Shown in pieces: positions 30,286 through 43,170 of a stretch of DNA of 64,000 nt. Location of the stretch: assembly GCA_033032865.1 (NCBI GenBank), contig JAWHQI010000009.1, positions 10,310,001-10,374,000 on the forward strand, in the 5' to 3' direction. The notes under the pieces are model-generated. The model did no database searches, was not told where the DNA came from, and saw nothing but the letters and a program-made list of their open reading frames with translations. Position 1 is the first letter of the stretch; each line of letters starts with the position of its first letter. Made by a program: the position numbers and the translations under genes. The stretch is from Dactylorhiza incarnata (taxonomy: Eukaryota; Streptophyta; Magnoliopsida; Asparagales; Orchidaceae).

Positions 30286-31320
30286 AACGGCGCTCGACAA
30301 ACTCAAGCCAGCCAGCGCTCGACAAATATCCTTCAGAACAGCGCTCGACGAAAAATGTTGTCAGCAAATATTCTTATTATACAGCTGTACTAACATTATT
30401 ATAAACATGCTTTTCTGATATAGCCGTTGCAGGAAATAAAGTTTATAGCCATTTGCAGAAGAGTCAAAGACGGAAACTCCTCTTCCCAAGGAATCAAATT
30501 AAAGAGACTTTATCTCTTTCCTTATTCCCATCAAGAATTAAAAAAAAAAGCCTTCTCCTGATTATATATATTAAGAGAAGAGCAGAAGATGGAGAGAAAG
30601 ATATAGAGAGAAATAGGAATATAGACAAAGTACACGCAGATACAAAAAGAAGCAGATCTATTTTTGTATATCCTCTTTTTGCTAACATCTTCTTGCAGAT
30701 CACATATATCCTAGGACACCAATCACAACCATTTGCTCAGGATAATCACTGCATAAGAAGAAAGGAGTGTTTGTACAATCAAGAGAAGAGGACTCCAGAA
30801 CTGTCATCAACTTACATCAGACAAGGGGAGCTCTTCAACATCTTCATCAAGATCCATTCAACTTCAAATCAGGATCTTCAAGAGTCTTCTCATACAGAGA
30901 AGAACAACAAATCTTTCTGTTTTAATTTTTATTCCTTTCCACCTCTTGTACAGGGTTATAACTCCCTTCAAAAGTTAACTCCCGGTGACAGGGCACCTTA
31001 GCAAAAACCTGCATATTGGTTAGAGCACCTTATCAACAGCTCACCTGGTGTGTGGACACCTTATCAAAATCACCTTGGTGTGAGGGAACCTTATCAACAA
31101 CCTCCTAGTGGATTCCTACCAGTGGGTAGAAGAGTAGATGTACCCAGTTGAGGGGAACTACTACACATCTTGTGTCATCTGGATTGATTGATTCTTGTTT
31201 TCTTTGTTTTACTTCTTTACCTGTGCTGTCTTTTATTTGCACTTTAACTGTTTGGCTTTATTACTCAATCAGAAAACAGCACACTATATATTTATATATA
31301 TATATAATCTATTTTGGAAG
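30286..31320 (+). repeat. 3' LTR of Copia-2, part 2
   Basis: Resumes with AACGGCGCTCGACAAA after NA. Contains the rest of the U3 array, a TATATATAT box (30564-30573 area), and near its end tandem units ACCTTATCAA..A.C..CCT.GTG (31022-31115), four copies at about 38-40 bases. It is interrupted at GGAAG (31316-31320) by the Athila element and ends at 43176-43261. Confidence 0.9.
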
Positions 31321-31487
31321 TGATGAATAGTAAATATACGCATTTTTCTTTATAATTTTTAGTATAATTTTAATTAGATTTCTAAATAATATATGTAAAT
31401 TAATGAATAAAATGTTTGTTTTTGTTATTTTTGTTTTTAACTTAGTTTTATTTTAATTTTTGTAAAGTTTTTGTAATTTTGTTAAGT

Positions 31488-31950
31488 CACGCCCTTGGTC
31501 ACGCCCGTGTCCAAGGGCGTGTTCACTAATCCCTAACATTTTCTTTTCCCTGCTCTTTTTCCAACTCAAACATCAAGTCACGCCCTCGGTCACGCCCGTG
31601 ACCGAGGCCGTGTAAATCAGTCACGCCCGTGTTGAATGACCAAGCCCAGATTCGAGCCAAGATGTCAATGTCATGCCCACAGTCACGGCCGTGATCGGGT
31701 CACGCCCGTGACCGAGGCCGTGACCCCTCAATTTCTTTCGGAAGAACAAAGGACACGCCGCCCGTCACGCCCAGCAGCCGACAACACAATGCCAACATCG
31801 AACACGCCCGTGTTACTTGGAACACGCCCGTGTACTTCCGAAGTCGCCGGTCAAGCCTTCCAGATGCCTGCCTGGATCCAGCTGTTCTGGCTATTCGCAC
31901 CCCAAGCCGTGTCACGCCCTCAGACACGCCCGTGTCCGAGGGCGTGTAAT
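31488..31950 (+). promoter_or_regulatory. U3 array of the Athila 5' LTR: CACGCCC/GGGCGTG inverted repeats
   Basis: GTCACGCCC and its complement recur more than a dozen times. Three longer units face each other: CACGCCCTTGG with CCAAGGGCGTG (31493-31524), CACGCCCTCGGTCACG with CGTGACCGAGGCCGTG (31579-31614), and CACGCCCTCAGACACG with CGTGTCCGAGGGCGTG (31914-31947). The copy in the 3' LTR (41400-41860) is followed by CTATAAATAG at 41876-41885. Confidence 0.75.
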
Positions 31951-32441
31951 CCAAAAATTTTTTTTCGTGCATTCGTAGCGTAATTTCAAATTCTGCAATT
32001 TCATATTTCTGCACCGTATTTCAATTCATAACTTAGCTTTATTTCTGCACCGTATTTCAATTCATAACTTAGCTTTATTTCCGCACTTCAATTTTCGCAA
32101 TTTTTCTTTAGCTAGATTTATTCGTCGCCATAAAATCGGTTTTCTCGCTTATATTCGAATTTATGCGTCGTCATAATTTTTCATTCTTTTCTTCCTTGAC
32201 ACGGTAGTTTAGAATGGGATATTCGGGCTGCGTTTAAAATCGCTTCAAAGCGAGCGTTTTTCTCTCGTAATGCTTTCTTCGTTTTCGTATTTTCACTTTA
32301 TGTTTTTATTATTCGTGTTTTTGTTGTTTTATGTTTTAATCATTTTCGTTTCCGTCATTTTTTCGTTGTCATTACTTTTTTATTCGTGTTTTTGTTTTCG
32401 TTATTTCGTTTAATAGCTTAGTTTTATTTCATTATTGCAAT

Positions 32442-32602
32442 GCATTTATTTCCCGCCTATCCATTTGGATAGGACTTGCACTGCATTTATTTCCCGCCTA
32501 TCCATTTGGATAGGACTTGCACTGCATTTATTTCCCGTCTACCCGTTTGGGTAGAACTTGCTCACGCATTTATTTCCCCTCTACCTATTTGGGTAGGGAT
32601 TG
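32442..32602 (+). repeat. Tandem hairpin repeats in the transcribed part of the Athila 5' LTR
   Basis: Four units of 41-42 bases start at 32442, 32483, 32524 and 32566, each beginning GCATTTATTTCCC. Each contains a stem: CCTATCC/GGATAGG in units 1 and 2, TCTACCC/GGGTAGA in unit 3, and CTACCTA/TGGGTAG in unit 4. The same array is at 42618-42778. In the 3' LTR it lies about 740 bases past the TATA box, so it would be in the RNA leader. Confidence 0.8.
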
Positions 32603-33000
32603 CATTTCTTTAATTCCTGCAATTTATCGCTTTCATTTCAATTTCGTAGAGTGTGTGCGTTTTAATTTAGTGCGTCCTTTTTGTCTTTTCTATCGCTTTT
32701 CTTGGTTTTTGCTAAACGCACACCAAGCCCGCGATTGTTATCATTTTTTATCGTTATGTTATCATTTTTGTTTTTGTTTTTAATTATCACTTTCATCACT
32801 TATTTTTAATCCGATAAAACAATAGCCATTTTCTCGAAGTAACAATACTCGACGGGACCCAGGGCTAATACGACTATGTTATGATATTTTTATCATATAT
32901 ATACTACACGCGATAGGTGCGCTTGCCTCTTAGCAAAAATTAAATAAAATTATTTTCTTACCGAATCTATTTCGGGAAAATAATTTTCCTATCAAGTTTT

Positions 33001-33018
33001 TGGCGCCGTTGCCGGGGA
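33001..33018 (+). other. Primer-binding site of the Athila element
   Basis: TGGCGCCGTTGCCGGGGA, six bases after the LTR end. Standard Athila-type site, usually assigned to tRNA-Asp. The following leader (33019-33291) is A/T-rich with long A runs and no ORF. Confidence 0.93.
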
Positions 33019-33291
33019 CTTGTGTCGTTATTTTGAAATAGGAAACGCTGTTAATTTTATCTTATATTTCATCACTTTTTCTATCTAAAAAACAAAAAAA
33101 AAACAAAAATCAAAAATATATATATATATATTTTACTTAAGTAAAGAAAAACCAAAAAAATATATTACTTTCTTTTACTTATTTTTCTTTTTTTCATCTT
33201 TGTAAAAATATCTCTAAAACAAAAAACCAAAAAAAAATCTATAAAAAGAAAAACTTTCTTTTTCAAAAAAAAAAATTTTTGCGAATAGTGT

Positions 33292-36200
33292 ATGACCCGA
33301 GGCGATTCTTCGAATAATCCAATATTACCTTTTGATCCCGAAATCGAGCGCACGCTTCTCGAGCGCCGCCGATCTCGTAATCAAAATCTACAAATAGATC
33401 CCGAAGAATCCGTCGGCGATATACACATTGGAGTAATGGGCGATCCTAATCCACCTGCGGCTCCGCAGCGGACCATGGCCTATTATGCCAGGCCGAATTT
33501 GGAGGATACAGGATCGAGCATCACTCGCCCCGCGATAGCAAATAACAATTTCGAAATAAAACCCAGCACCATTCAAATGGTACAGCAGTCGGCTCAATTC
33601 GACGGCTTGCCAGATGAGGACCCAAACCTTCATCTATATAACTTTTTAGAAATTTGCGACACGTTTAAAATTAATGGCGTCAGCGATGACGCCATTCGCT
33701 TGCGCTTATTTCCCTTTTCCCTGCGGACAAAGGCGAAATCGTGGTTGACTTCTCTTCCGAGAGGGTCCATAACCACGTGGGCCGAATTGACGGAGAATTT
33801 TCTAACTAAATATTTTCCTCCGTCAAAAACCGCCAAATTACGCACCGACATCGCATCATTTATACAATTCGATTCCGAGTCTCTCTACGAGACTTGGGAG
33901 AGATATAAAGAATGTCTGCGTAAGTGTCCTCATCACGCGCTACCACCTTGGCTACAGGTACAAACGTTCTATAACGGCTTAAATTTCTCGACTCGACAAA
34001 TGATCGACGCGGCCGCCGGGGGAACGTTAAACAACAAAACCCCGGAGGCCGCTCAAACTTTGTTCGAGGAAATGGCCATGAACGCATACCAGTGGAATGT
34101 GCCAAGGGCGCGTCCTTCTAAAGCGGCTGGGATTTTTGAAGTGGATGCCACTACTCACTTAGCCTCGCAGGTAGAGCGGCTAAGTAAGCAAGTGGCGGAG
34201 ATGACTGCTTCCTCCTCCACCCCCGCGTGGGCTAATAATAATAATAATAATTTTAATAATCTTAATAATATAAATAATAATAATAATTTATGCGAGGAAT
34301 CGGTGGATTACGTGGGTAACCAAGTGCGGGCGCCCTTCAACCCTTATAGTAATAACTACAACCCGGGTTGGAGGAATCACCCGAACTTCTCCTGGAGTAA
34401 CCCTAATAATGCGCAACGCCCTCCACCTGCGATCCCGCAAGGATTTCCGCATGGATATCCCCAAGGATTTCAGCAGGGTTTTGCGCCTCCTCCTCCAAAA
34501 CCTTCTCCGCTCGAGGAGATTTTTGCAAAATACATGGCTTCCAACGACGCAAATATCCGGAATATAACCGGATCGCTAAAAAATTTAGAAATGCAGGTTG
34601 GACAGCTTGCAAAAATGGTCTCCGAGCGGCCGCTTGGAGCACTGCCGGGGAACTCGGAGCAGAACCCGCGTGAAAATGCCCACGCCATTACCCTTCGCAG
34701 CGGCAAGGAGGTCGACTCCCCATTGCGGGTTGAGCATCAGGTAACTGTTTCGCCTCCGACCCCTGCACCCTCGTCTTTTATTTTATTAGATACGGAAACA
34801 AAATTAGCGCCGGGCGTCTCGAGCCCGCAAATTCCGTACCCCGCAAAACTTAATAAAGAGAAGGAGGACGAACATTATAAAAAGTTTTTACAAATTTTTA
34901 AACAAATTCAAATTAACGTCCCCTTCTGCGAGGCACTCTCACAAATGCCGAAATACGCGAAATACCTTAAGGAGCTCCTTTCTAATAAAAAGAAGCTCGA
35001 GGGTATTTCGCGTGTTTCCTTAAATGCGGAATGCTCGGCGGTCCTACTTAATAAATTGCCGCCAAAACTAAACGACCCGGGAAGGTTTTCCATCCCGTGC
35101 CTTTTTGGCAATTTATTAATAAAGTACGCCCTAGCGGACCTGGGAGCGAGCATCAATTTGATGCCCTTCTCCCTCTTTAAAAAACTTGATTTGGGTGTTC
35201 CCACCCCAACGAAAATGAGCATCCAACTCGCGGATCGCTCGATAAAATATCCTATCGGGGTAGTGGAGGACGTTCTGGTCAAGGTTGACAAGTTTATCTT
35301 CCCGGTAGACTTCGTCATCCTCGACATCGAGGAGGACGCCGAGGTGCCAATTATCCTCGGTCGCCCTTTCCTCGCGACCTCCCGCGCTTTAATTGATGTG
35401 AGTAACGGTCGCCTCCTCCTTCGGGTAGGGGACGACGAAGTTACCCTTCTTATTAATCCCTCGATGCGAAATTCTTTATCGAACGACGATTCTTGCTTTC
35501 ACTTAGAATCCGCGTTCGAGGATGAGTGTTCTTCGCTTTATGAATTACTCGCTTTAAATATAGACGAACCGGATTTGGCGGACCTCGCCCCTTTGGACGA
35601 GCTACCGCCAGATTCGCCCTTCGAATCTTTTAATTCTAAAAGTTTAAAAATAACAACCTCTTACGAAGAACCCCCGGTCTTGGAGCTTAAGCCACTCCCC
35701 GACCATTTAAAGTACGCTTTTCTCACCGCGGACTTAAAACTCCCGGTTATTATTTCGTCTTCCTTATCTGATTCGGAAACTTCCGAATTAGTTAAAGTTT
35801 TGTCCACGCATCGCCATGCAATTGCATGGCAGATTTCCGATATTAGGGGGATAAATCCCTCTTTTTGCACGCACAAAATATTCTTAGAAGATAATTCCCG
35901 CAAAACCATCCAGCCTCAGCGACGATTAAACCCAAATATGCGGGAAGTCGTTAAGGCTGAAGTAATAAAATTACTGGATGCGGGGATTATCTACCCTATT
36001 TCTGACAGCACGTGGGTTAGTCCCATTCATGTCGTGCCTAAAAAGGGCGGTATAACGGTCGTGGCAAACGAACATAACGAATTAATTCCAACTCGTACTG
36101 TTACGGGTTGGAGGGTGTGCATCGATTACCGAAAATTAAATGATGCCACCCGCAAAGACCACTTTCCGTTACCGTTTATCGATCAAATTTTGGAGCGGCT

Positions 36201-38592
36201 ATCGGGCCATCCTTATTATTGCTTTCTCGATGGTCTATCAGGATTTTTACAAATTCCTATCTCCCCCGAAGACCAGGAGAAAACAACCTTTACGTGCCCC
36301 TTCGGTACCTTCGCGTACCGAAGGATGCCATTCGGCCTCTGCAACGCGCCAGCTACATTTCAACGATGTATGCTAGCGATATTTGGAGAGCTCGTAGAGG
36401 ATATTATGGAAGTCTTTATGGATGACTTCTCGGTTTTCGGAAGCTCCTTCCAAAACTGCCTCCAAAATTTAGATCGAGTCCTCCAACGATGCGAAGACAC
36501 GAACCTGGTTTTAAACTGGGAAAAGTGTAACTTTATGGTTCGAGAAGGCTTAGTTCTCGGCCACAAAATTTCTGCAAGAGGGATGGAGGTCGACAAGGCC
36601 AAGGTCGAAATAATTGAAAAACTCCCCGCGCCCTCAAATATTAAATCAATCCGTAGTTTTCTTGGCCACGCGGGTTTTTATAGGCGGTTCATCCAAAACT
36701 TTTCTAAAATAACAAAACCGCTAACCCACCTCCTGGAGAAGGAATCTCCATTTATTTTTGATAACGCGTGCGTAGAGGCATTCAATGCCATAAAAAATAA
36801 ACTTATCCATTCTCCCATTCTGGTGGCGCCCGATTGGACCCTTCCGTTTGAGATAATGTGCGACGCGAGCGATATAGCGGTAGGGGCTGTATTAGGCCAA
36901 CGCGTAAATAAATATTTTCATCCTATCTACTACGCGTCCCGCACGCTCACGGCCGCACAGGCTAATTACACGACAACGGAAAAGGAACTCCTTGCCGTCG
37001 TCTTCGCCATAGATAAGTTTAGGCCCTACGTCACGCTTTCAAAAATTATTATATTTACCGACCACTCCGCCCTAAAATATTTATTAGAAAAAATGGACGC
37101 TAAGCCCCGCCTTCTTCGATGGATCCTCCTATTACAAGAATTTGATTTAGAGATCCGCGATAAGAAGGGGGCCGAAAATTTAGCGGCCGACCACCTTTCT
37201 CGTTTAGAGCACCCAACCGCGGAAGCGCTCTTCGAACCGGAAATCGATGATCGATTTCCCGAGGAGCGTCTTTTAGCTTTAAATAATTTACAAACTTCTC
37301 CCTCGCCTTGGTTCGCAGACTACGCCAACTATTTAGTTGCGCGGGTGCTCCCGAAAGACTTTTCAAAACAGCAAAAGAAGAAATTCTTTTCTGATTTGAA
37401 AAATTACTTTTGGGAGGACCCTTTCTTATTTCGCGTCTGCGCGGACCAGGTCGTGCGGAGATGCGTTTCGAGCGAGGAGGGTGCGCAAATTTTGCGGCAC
37501 TGCCACGAAGGGCCGGCCGGGGGGCATTATCAAGCCAACCGGACCGCGCAGAAAGCGCTAGAGGCGGGCTTTTATTGGCCCGCTCTCTTCAAAGACGCTC
37601 ACACTTTTGTGAGCACATGCGATAGCTGTCAACGGTCGGGTAACATCTCTCGTCGCGACGAGATGCCCCAAAATTTTTATTTAGAATGCGAGATTTTCGA
37701 TTTATGGGGCATAGATTTCATAGGCCCCCTACCTCCTTCATATACAAATCGCTACATTTTAGTGGCGGTCGACTACGTATCTAGGTGGGCGGAAGCGCAA
37801 GCTCTCCCCACCAACGATGCGAGAGTCGTCGTCAAATTTCTTAAAAAATTATTTTCTCGCTTCGGTACGCCCCGTGCGATAGTTAGTGATAGGGGTACGC
37901 ACTTTTGCAATGCCCAGTTTGCAAAAATATTAACCAAATATGGCGTCACGCATAAACTCGCCACCGCCTATCACCCCCAAACGAGCGGCCAAGTGGAGGT
38001 AGTAAATCGGGAAATCAAACGCATATTAGAAAAAACCGTTTCAACTAATAGGAAGGATTGGGCACTTAAATTAGACGACGCGCTGTGGGCTTATCGTACG
38101 GCGTACAAGACCGCAATCGGTTGTACGCCTTATCGATTAGTCTACGGCAAGGCATGCCATTTGCCCGTAGAATTAGAGCACCGCGCTTTTTGGGCGTTAA
38201 AACTCTTAAATCTCGATCATAATTTAACCGCCGAAAACCGGAAATTCCAATTAAACGAACTCGATGAATGGCGTGCGAACGCTTACGAGAGTAATAAATT
38301 TTATAAGGAACGCTCGAAATTTTACCACGACCGCAAAATTAAATTTCCAAAATCATTTGCGCCGGGCGATCTCGTCCTCCTATATAACTCACGTCTTCGT
38401 CTTTTTCCGGGGAAACTAAAATCCCGTTGGTCCGGCCCCTTTCAAGTGAAAGAGGTTTGGCCATACGGGACCGTCCTTATCACCCACCCGGAAAAAGGCG
38501 ACTTAAAAGTTAACGGTCACCGACTAAAACTCTACCACGCGGGGGATCATCTGGGAGGGAAGTTAAATTCCATACCCCTCCCCCACCTCTAA
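33292..38592 (+). CDS. gag-pol: Athila gag-pol polyprotein, intact, 1766 residues
   Basis: One frame from ATG 33292. The gag core lies at about 75-270 ([25 protein letters not shown]); then an Asn-rich linker and a Pro/Gln-rich stretch (310-400). No CCHC knuckle is visible. Protease has ADLGASINL near residue 614, the Athila form with Leu at the second position. RT runs from about 870 with FMDD at 1042-1045. RNase H follows with CDAS, TEKELL and [10 protein letters not shown] (about 1185-1280). Integrase has an HH..CC domain (GHYQ, CDSCQ) and D1476 (approx.), D1533 and E1569 at D-35-E spacing. A basic C-terminus follows; no chromodomain. All catalytic residues are present, so the protein should be functional if expressed. 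The retroviral-type env is missing. Confidence 0.96.
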   Translation: MTRGDSSNNPILPFDPEIERTLLERRRSRNQNLQIDPEESVGDIHIGVMGDPNPPAAPQRTMAYYARPNLEDTGSSITRPAIANNNFEIKPSTIQMVQQSAQFDGLPDEDPNLHLYNFLEICDTFKINGVSDDAIRLRLFPFSLRTKAKSWLTSLPRGSITTWAELTENFLTKYFPPSKTAKLRTDIASFIQFDSESLYETWERYKECLRKCPHHALPPWLQVQTFYNGLNFSTRQMIDAAAGGTLNNKTPEAAQTLFEEMAMNAYQWNVPRARPSKAAGIFEVDATTHLASQVERLSKQVAEMTASSSTPAWANNNNNNFNNLNNINNNNNLCEESVDYVGNQVRAPFNPYSNNYNPGWRNHPNFSWSNPNNAQRPPPAIPQGFPHGYPQGFQQGFAPPPPKPSPLEEIFAKYMASNDANIRNITGSLKNLEMQVGQLAKMVSERPLGALPGNSEQNPRENAHAITLRSGKEVDSPLRVEHQVTVSPPTPAPSSFILLDTETKLAPGVSSPQIPYPAKLNKEKEDEHYKKFLQIFKQIQINVPFCEALSQMPKYAKYLKELLSNKKKLEGISRVSLNAECSAVLLNKLPPKLNDPGRFSIPCLFGNLLIKYALADLGASINLMPFSLFKKLDLGVPTPTKMSIQLADRSIKYPIGVVEDVLVKVDKFIFPVDFVILDIEEDAEVPIILGRPFLATSRALIDVSNGRLLLRVGDDEVTLLINPSMRNSLSNDDSCFHLESAFEDECSSLYELLALNIDEPDLADLAPLDELPPDSPFESFNSKSLKITTSYEEPPVLELKPLPDHLKYAFLTADLKLPVIISSSLSDSETSELVKVLSTHRHAIAWQISDIRGINPSFCTHKIFLEDNSRKTIQPQRRLNPNMREVVKAEVIKLLDAGIIYPISDSTWVSPIHVVPKKGGITVVANEHNELIPTRTVTGWRVCIDYRKLNDATRKDHFPLPFIDQILERLSGHPYYCFLDGLSGFLQIPISPEDQEKTTFTCPFGTFAYRRMPFGLCNAPATFQRCMLAIFGELVEDIMEVFMDDFSVFGSSFQNCLQNLDRVLQRCEDTNLVLNWEKCNFMVREGLVLGHKISARGMEVDKAKVEIIEKLPAPSNIKSIRSFLGHAGFYRRFIQNFSKITKPLTHLLEKESPFIFDNACVEAFNAIKNKLIHSPILVAPDWTLPFEIMCDASDIAVGAVLGQRVNKYFHPIYYASRTLTAAQANYTTTEKELLAVVFAIDKFRPYVTLSKIIIFTDHSALKYLLEKMDAKPRLLRWILLLQEFDLEIRDKKGAENLAADHLSRLEHPTAEALFEPEIDDRFPEERLLALNNLQTSPSPWFADYANYLVARVLPKDFSKQQKKKFFSDLKNYFWEDPFLFRVCADQVVRRCVSSEEGAQILRHCHEGPAGGHYQANRTAQKALEAGFYWPALFKDAHTFVSTCDSCQRSGNISRRDEMPQNFYLECEIFDLWGIDFIGPLPPSYTNRYILVAVDYVSRWAEAQALPTNDARVVVKFLKKLFSRFGTPRAIVSDRGTHFCNAQFAKILTKYGVTHKLATAYHPQTSGQVEVVNREIKRILEKTVSTNRKDWALKLDDALWAYRTAYKTAIGCTPYRLVYGKACHLPVELEHRAFWALKLLNLDHNLTAENRKFQLNELDEWRANAYESNKFYKERSKFYHDRKIKFPKSFAPGDLVLLYNSRLRLFPGKLKSRWSGPFQVKEVWPYGTVLITHPEKGDLKVNGHRLKLYHAGDHLGGKLNSIPLPHL

Positions 38593-40131
38593 AAAGATCG
38601 TACCCCGCCAACGCGTCGAGCTACGAGACGGTAAACAAAGCGCTCGTGGGAGGCACCCCCATATTTATCCAATTACGCTTTTTTTTATAAAACCAAAAAA
38701 AATGATGAAATAAATTTTCATTTCAAAAAAAAAAATAAAAACTTAAACAAAAATAATAATAAATAATAATAATAAATAAATAAATAATAATAATAAATAA
38801 ATAAAAAAACAAACAAACAAAATGAAAAAAAAAAAAAATATATAATAATAATAATAATAATATTAATAATTATGCATATTTTAAATTATCATTCTTTTTC
38901 AAAAAAGAAACATAAAACAAAACAAAATAATGCAAAAACTTTAAAACAAAAATCATAAAGAATTCTGGGAATTTTAAGATAAGACAATAGGAAGTTTCTC
39001 AAAGTAGGATTACTCGACAGACCCGAGAGGGGATTTTTGTCGATATTTCGAAACGAGAAAACCCCGTTGCTTTTACCTTTTTATTTCTCTTCTTTCTTCC
39101 TTGGTTTTTATCTTAAAGCCTTTTCTTTATTTTACATTATTTTATCTTTCTTAAAATTTAGATATATTTTAAAACATGCATATTTTCAAATTAAAACCAA
39201 AACAACAAAAAATACGTATAAAAGTACATATAATATAAATAATAACATAAAAAGATGATAAAAATTTATTTTTATCATACCAAAAAAATATATGTTTTTA
39301 ACTTCTTTTATACGTATTTTATTCGTGTTTTGTACATTTCGAAAAACTAAAACAAACCAAAAAACAATTTTGTATATATTCGTGGAGTCCCTTTTTTTAT
39401 TTTGTAACTATTCTTGTAAAAATTTTTTTCTTTCTTGTAATTAAAATCTTCGTCTTTTTTGTAAATATTTTCGTTCCTCACACTTACCTTCAACATTGAG
39501 GACAATGTTGGTTTTAAGTATGGGGGCGTGTTTTCCCTCTTTTTTTGTAATTATTTTTGCCCCTCCCTTATCAAGTGAAAAATCCAAAAAAATTTACATG
39601 TTTTATATTTATGTCTTTATTTGTATATAAATAAACCTTATTTATAAAATCAAAATCCAAAAAAAAAAAAAAAGATGAAAAGTTTTACAAAAAATTTGTT
39701 ACAACAAAATTCACAAAAATTTTGTCATAACATTCAAAAAAAAAAAAAATGTCTTTCTTTTTCCTTTTTTTAGTATTAATGTAAATATATATGTATTTAC
39801 TTATGTTTTTTTTTTTGTTATAAATCAAAATAAAAAAAAAAAAAAATGATGAAAAAAAAAAAAAAGTACTTAAAAATTTGTTATAACAAAATTAATTTTG
39901 TCATAACACCAAAATATTTATGTTCTTTTCTTCCTTTTTTTTCCTTTTTTTTTATATATGTACATATTTTTAACAAAATTAAAACAATCAAAAAAAATTA
40001 TGATGAAAAAAAAATATATCTTAGAAAAATCAAAAAAAATTTTTATTTATATATGCATTTTGTTATAAAGAAAATCAAAAATCCAAAAAAAAAAAAAATT
40101 TTATATCTTAAAAACAAAAAACAAATATTTG

Positions 40132-40177
<46 letters not shown>

Positions 40178-41232
40178 CAAAAATAAAATAAAACCCCTAC
40201 TTAGCTTTTTGTTATTCCCAAGGCGAGGTTAGTTTTATCTCTAAGCGCTTTTCATTATTTATGATTTGCTAAATCAATTTTATTTATTTCATAGTTTGAA
40301 AAATTTAAATCGAGGAATTTTCAGTAGTAAAGAAAATCTTACGATCTTAATTTAATTTGAGAACAGAACTTTTAGCACTACCTCGAGTTTACCCTAAATT
40401 GATTCATTTTTGTATTATATTGGCAAACCATCTTTAGATTCAATTATTCTAACTCTAAACTTGTGAAACTTTAGGAATGTTTTTAATCTACTAAACTTGC
40501 TCTCAAAATCTTTCTTTATTAATCTAGAATTTCTCTCGAAACCCAAGTATAAACACCCTTTTAGCTTGGCATAAAAAAGTAAAAGAAGAAGTTTTAAAAA
40601 AGAAATCCTGTGTCAATGGGAATAAATAGATTCCGTAAACACAGGCACCCAATATTGTTAAAAGAAATCCCGTGTCAATGGGAATTTAATTCCGTAAACA
40701 CGGGCATTGGGTTAAGTTTAGAAAAGATTTCAATTATCCCGCGTAAACCAACGCTGGGAACCAAAGCAAAACCACCAAAAAGGTGGGGTGAGAGGATAAA
40801 ATCCGTCACCCCTATATCCAAGCACTCTTCTTTTTGCCAAGGCTACCTTTTTTCCCTACCCCTTAGCCAATAAAATTGTACCTAGATTTTAATTTAAAAA
40901 AGTTTGAGAGAGCATAATTAGTAGGCTTTATTTATTCTTAAAAACTTTCTTAAAAAAGGTTATAGTTTTATATAATTCTATTCTAATTAAAAGGTACCAA
41001 AGACTGCAATAATCGATGCTATTTAGCTAACTTTAGAAGTCTCGCTAAAATTTTTTCGCTCTTTTTAAATTACTTTCATAGTTTTGGACTTACCTCTTTA
41101 AATACCCTAAATTTATTTCGATCTTACTTTTGATTTAATAAAAACTTTAGTAAATTAGAAATTTTATTAAACGTCTTATAGGTATCCCTTACTTTTGCTC
41201 TGGAATAGCAAAAGCTTAAGTATGGGGGTGTT
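38593..41232 (+). other. Athila 3' noncoding region
   Basis: 2.6 kb of very AT-rich sequence. The motif AAACAAAGCGCTCGTGGGAG (38632-38651) follows the stop closely. Long A runs and AAT microsatellites occur at 38690-38870 and 39655-40175, including an A run of about 40 bases ending 40174. A perfect hairpin CAACATTG AGGA CAATGTTG lies at 39490-39509. A doubled segment 'TCCCGTGTCAATGGGAA...ACGGGCA' occurs at 40605-40640 and 40665-40710. No env-like ORF is credible; the frame at 39846-40232 is poly-Lys from A runs. Confidence 0.8.
41217..41232 (+). other. Polypurine tract of the Athila element
   Basis: AAGTATGGGGGTGTT directly before the LTR start at 41233. A near copy, AAGTATGGGGGCGTG, lies at 39517-39531, 1.7 kb upstream. 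Confidence 0.85.
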
Positions 41233-43170
41233 TGATGAATAGTAAATATACGCATTTTTCTTTATAATTTTTAGTATAATTTTAATTAGATTTCTAAATA
41301 ATATATGTAAATTAATGAATAAAATGTTTGTTTTTGTTATTTTTGTTTTTAACTTAGTTTTATTTTAATTTTTGTAAAGTTTTTGTAATTTTGTTAAGTC
41401 ACGCCCTTGGTCACGCCCGTGTCCAAGGGCGTGTTCACTAATCCCTAACATTTTCTTTTCCCTGCTCTTTTTCCAACTCAAACATCAAGTCACGCCCTCG
41501 GTCACGCCCGTGACCGAGGCCGTGTAAATCAGTCACGCCCGTGTTGAATGACCAAGCCCAGATTCGAGCCAAGATGTCAATGTCATGCCCACAGTCACGG
41601 CCGTGATCGGGTCACGCCCGTGACCGAGGCCGTGACCCCTCAATTTCTTTCGGAAGAACAAAGGACACGCCGCCCGTCACGCCCAGCAGCCGACAACACA
41701 ATGCCGACATCGAACACGCCCGTGTTCCTTAGAACACGCCCGTGTACTTCCAAAGTCGCCGATCAAACCTTCTAGATGCCAGCCTGGATCCAGCTGTTCT
41801 GGCTATTCGCACCCCAAGCCGTGTCACGCCCTAAGACACGCCCGTGTCCGAGGGCGTGTAATTCCAAAATTTTACCTATAAATAGAGGCCGACCCCCTCA
41901 TCAATTCTCTCTCTTGGAACCTCTTGGAACCTCTTGGCTCCTAATGGATTGCCCTTTTGGGTGATCTTCCACAATATTTTGTCCACTTTTTGTAATTTTT
42001 TATTTTCCTTTTTATGTAATTAATTAGGTGTTTATTTTATTTTCTTTTTGTAATATAAATGTTGTAATTAAATGTTTTTAATTTTGTAATTATATTCCCT
42101 GTAAACCCCGTTATTATGGCAATAAATAAATTTAGTTTTTTCGTGCATTCGTAGCGTAATTTCAAATTCTGCAATTTCATATTTCTGCACCGTATTTCAA
42201 TTCATAACTTAGCTTTATTTCTGCACCGTATTTCAATTCATAACTTAGCTTTATTTCCGCACTTCAATTTTCGCAATTTTTCTTTAGCTAGATTTATTCG
42301 TCGCCATAAAATCGGTTTTCTCGCTTATATTCGAATTTATGCGTCGTCATAATTTTTCATTCTTTTCTTCCTTGACACGGTAGTTTAGAATGGGATATTC
42401 GGGCTGCGTTTAAAATCGCTTCAAAGCGAGCGTTTTTCTCTCGTAATGCTTTCTTCGTTTTCGTATTTTCACTTTATGTTTTTATTATTCGTGTTTTTGT
42501 TGTTTTATGTTTTAATCATTTTCGTTTCCGTCATTTTTTCGTTGTCATTACTTTTTTATTCGTGTTTTTGTTTTCGTTATTTCGTTTAATAGCTTAGTTT
42601 TATTTCATTATTGCAATGCATTTATTTCCCGCCTATCCATTTGGATAGGACTTGCACTGCATTTATTTCCCGCCTATCCATTTGGATAGGACTTGCACTG
42701 CATTTATTTCCCGTCTACCCGTTTGGGTAGAACTTGCTCACGCATTTATTTCCCCTCTACCTATTTGGGTAGGGATTGCATTTCTTTAATTCCTGCAATT
42801 TATCGCTTTCATTTCAATTTCGTAGAGTGTGTGCGTTTTAATTTAGTGCGTCCTTTTTGTCTTTTCTATCGCTTTTCTTGGTTTTTGCTAAACGCACACC
42901 AAGCCCGCGATTGTTATCATTTTTTATCGTTATGTTATCATTTTTGTTTTTGTTTTTAATTATCACTTTCATCACTTATTTTTAATCCGATAAAACAATA
43001 GCCATTTTCTCGAAGTAACAATACTCGACGGGACCCAGGGCTAATACGACTATGTTATGATATTTTTATCATATATATACTACACGCGATAGGTGCGCTT
43101 GCCTCTTAGCAAAAATTAAATAAAATTATTTTCTTACCGAATCTATTTCGGGAAAATAATTTTCCTATCA
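41233..43170 (+). repeat. 3' LTR of the Athila element, full length
   Basis: TGATGAATAG to TTTTCCTATCA, 1938 bases. Contains the CACGCCC array (41400-41860), TATA box CTATAAATAG (41876-41885), a CT-rich start region with 'CTCTTGGAACCTCTTGG' repeats, and the tandem hairpins (42618-42778). This is the reference copy for what the 5' LTR has lost. Confidence 0.96.

Larger units (their letters stand above)
31321..32994 (+). repeat. 5' LTR of the Athila element, core promoter deleted
   Basis: TGATGAATAG to ...TTTTCCTATCA, 1674 bases, against 1938 in the 3' LTR. Bases matching 41863-42141 are replaced by a 15-base join at 31951-31965, which removes the TATA box and the start region. About nine substitutions lie at 31804-31925; I saw none elsewhere. 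Confidence 0.95.
31321..43170 (+). mobile_element. Athila-type Ty3/gypsy retrotransposon with intact gag-pol
   Basis: 11,850 bases, flanked by GGAAG (31316-31320 and 43171-43175). It has LTRs, tRNA-Asp-type primer site, a single 1766-codon gag-pol and a polypurine tract. The LTRs look identical except for one patch and a 264-base gap in the 5' copy, so this is probably the youngest insertion in the window. The env-like ORF of some Athila elements is absent. Confidence 0.96.

Noticed and set aside
31636..31983. Open frame in the CACGCCC array, seen again at 41548-41775
   Set aside because: Same reason: an LTR copy of a GC-rich repeat array upstream of the promoter.
33001..33018. tRNA-like sequence near Athila gag
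   Set aside because: Only the 3' end complement of a tRNA is present, so it is a primer-binding site and not a tRNA gene. The same applies at 29160, 10245, 13529, 18171 and 57333.
39846..40232. 128-codon frame rich in Lys, Phe and Tyr
   Set aside because: It encodes A runs in the Athila 3' noncoding region. It is not an env gene.
38593..41232. Searched for an env-like ORF downstream of Athila pol
   Set aside because: No frame longer than the A-run artefact is present, and there is no signal peptide or membrane span.
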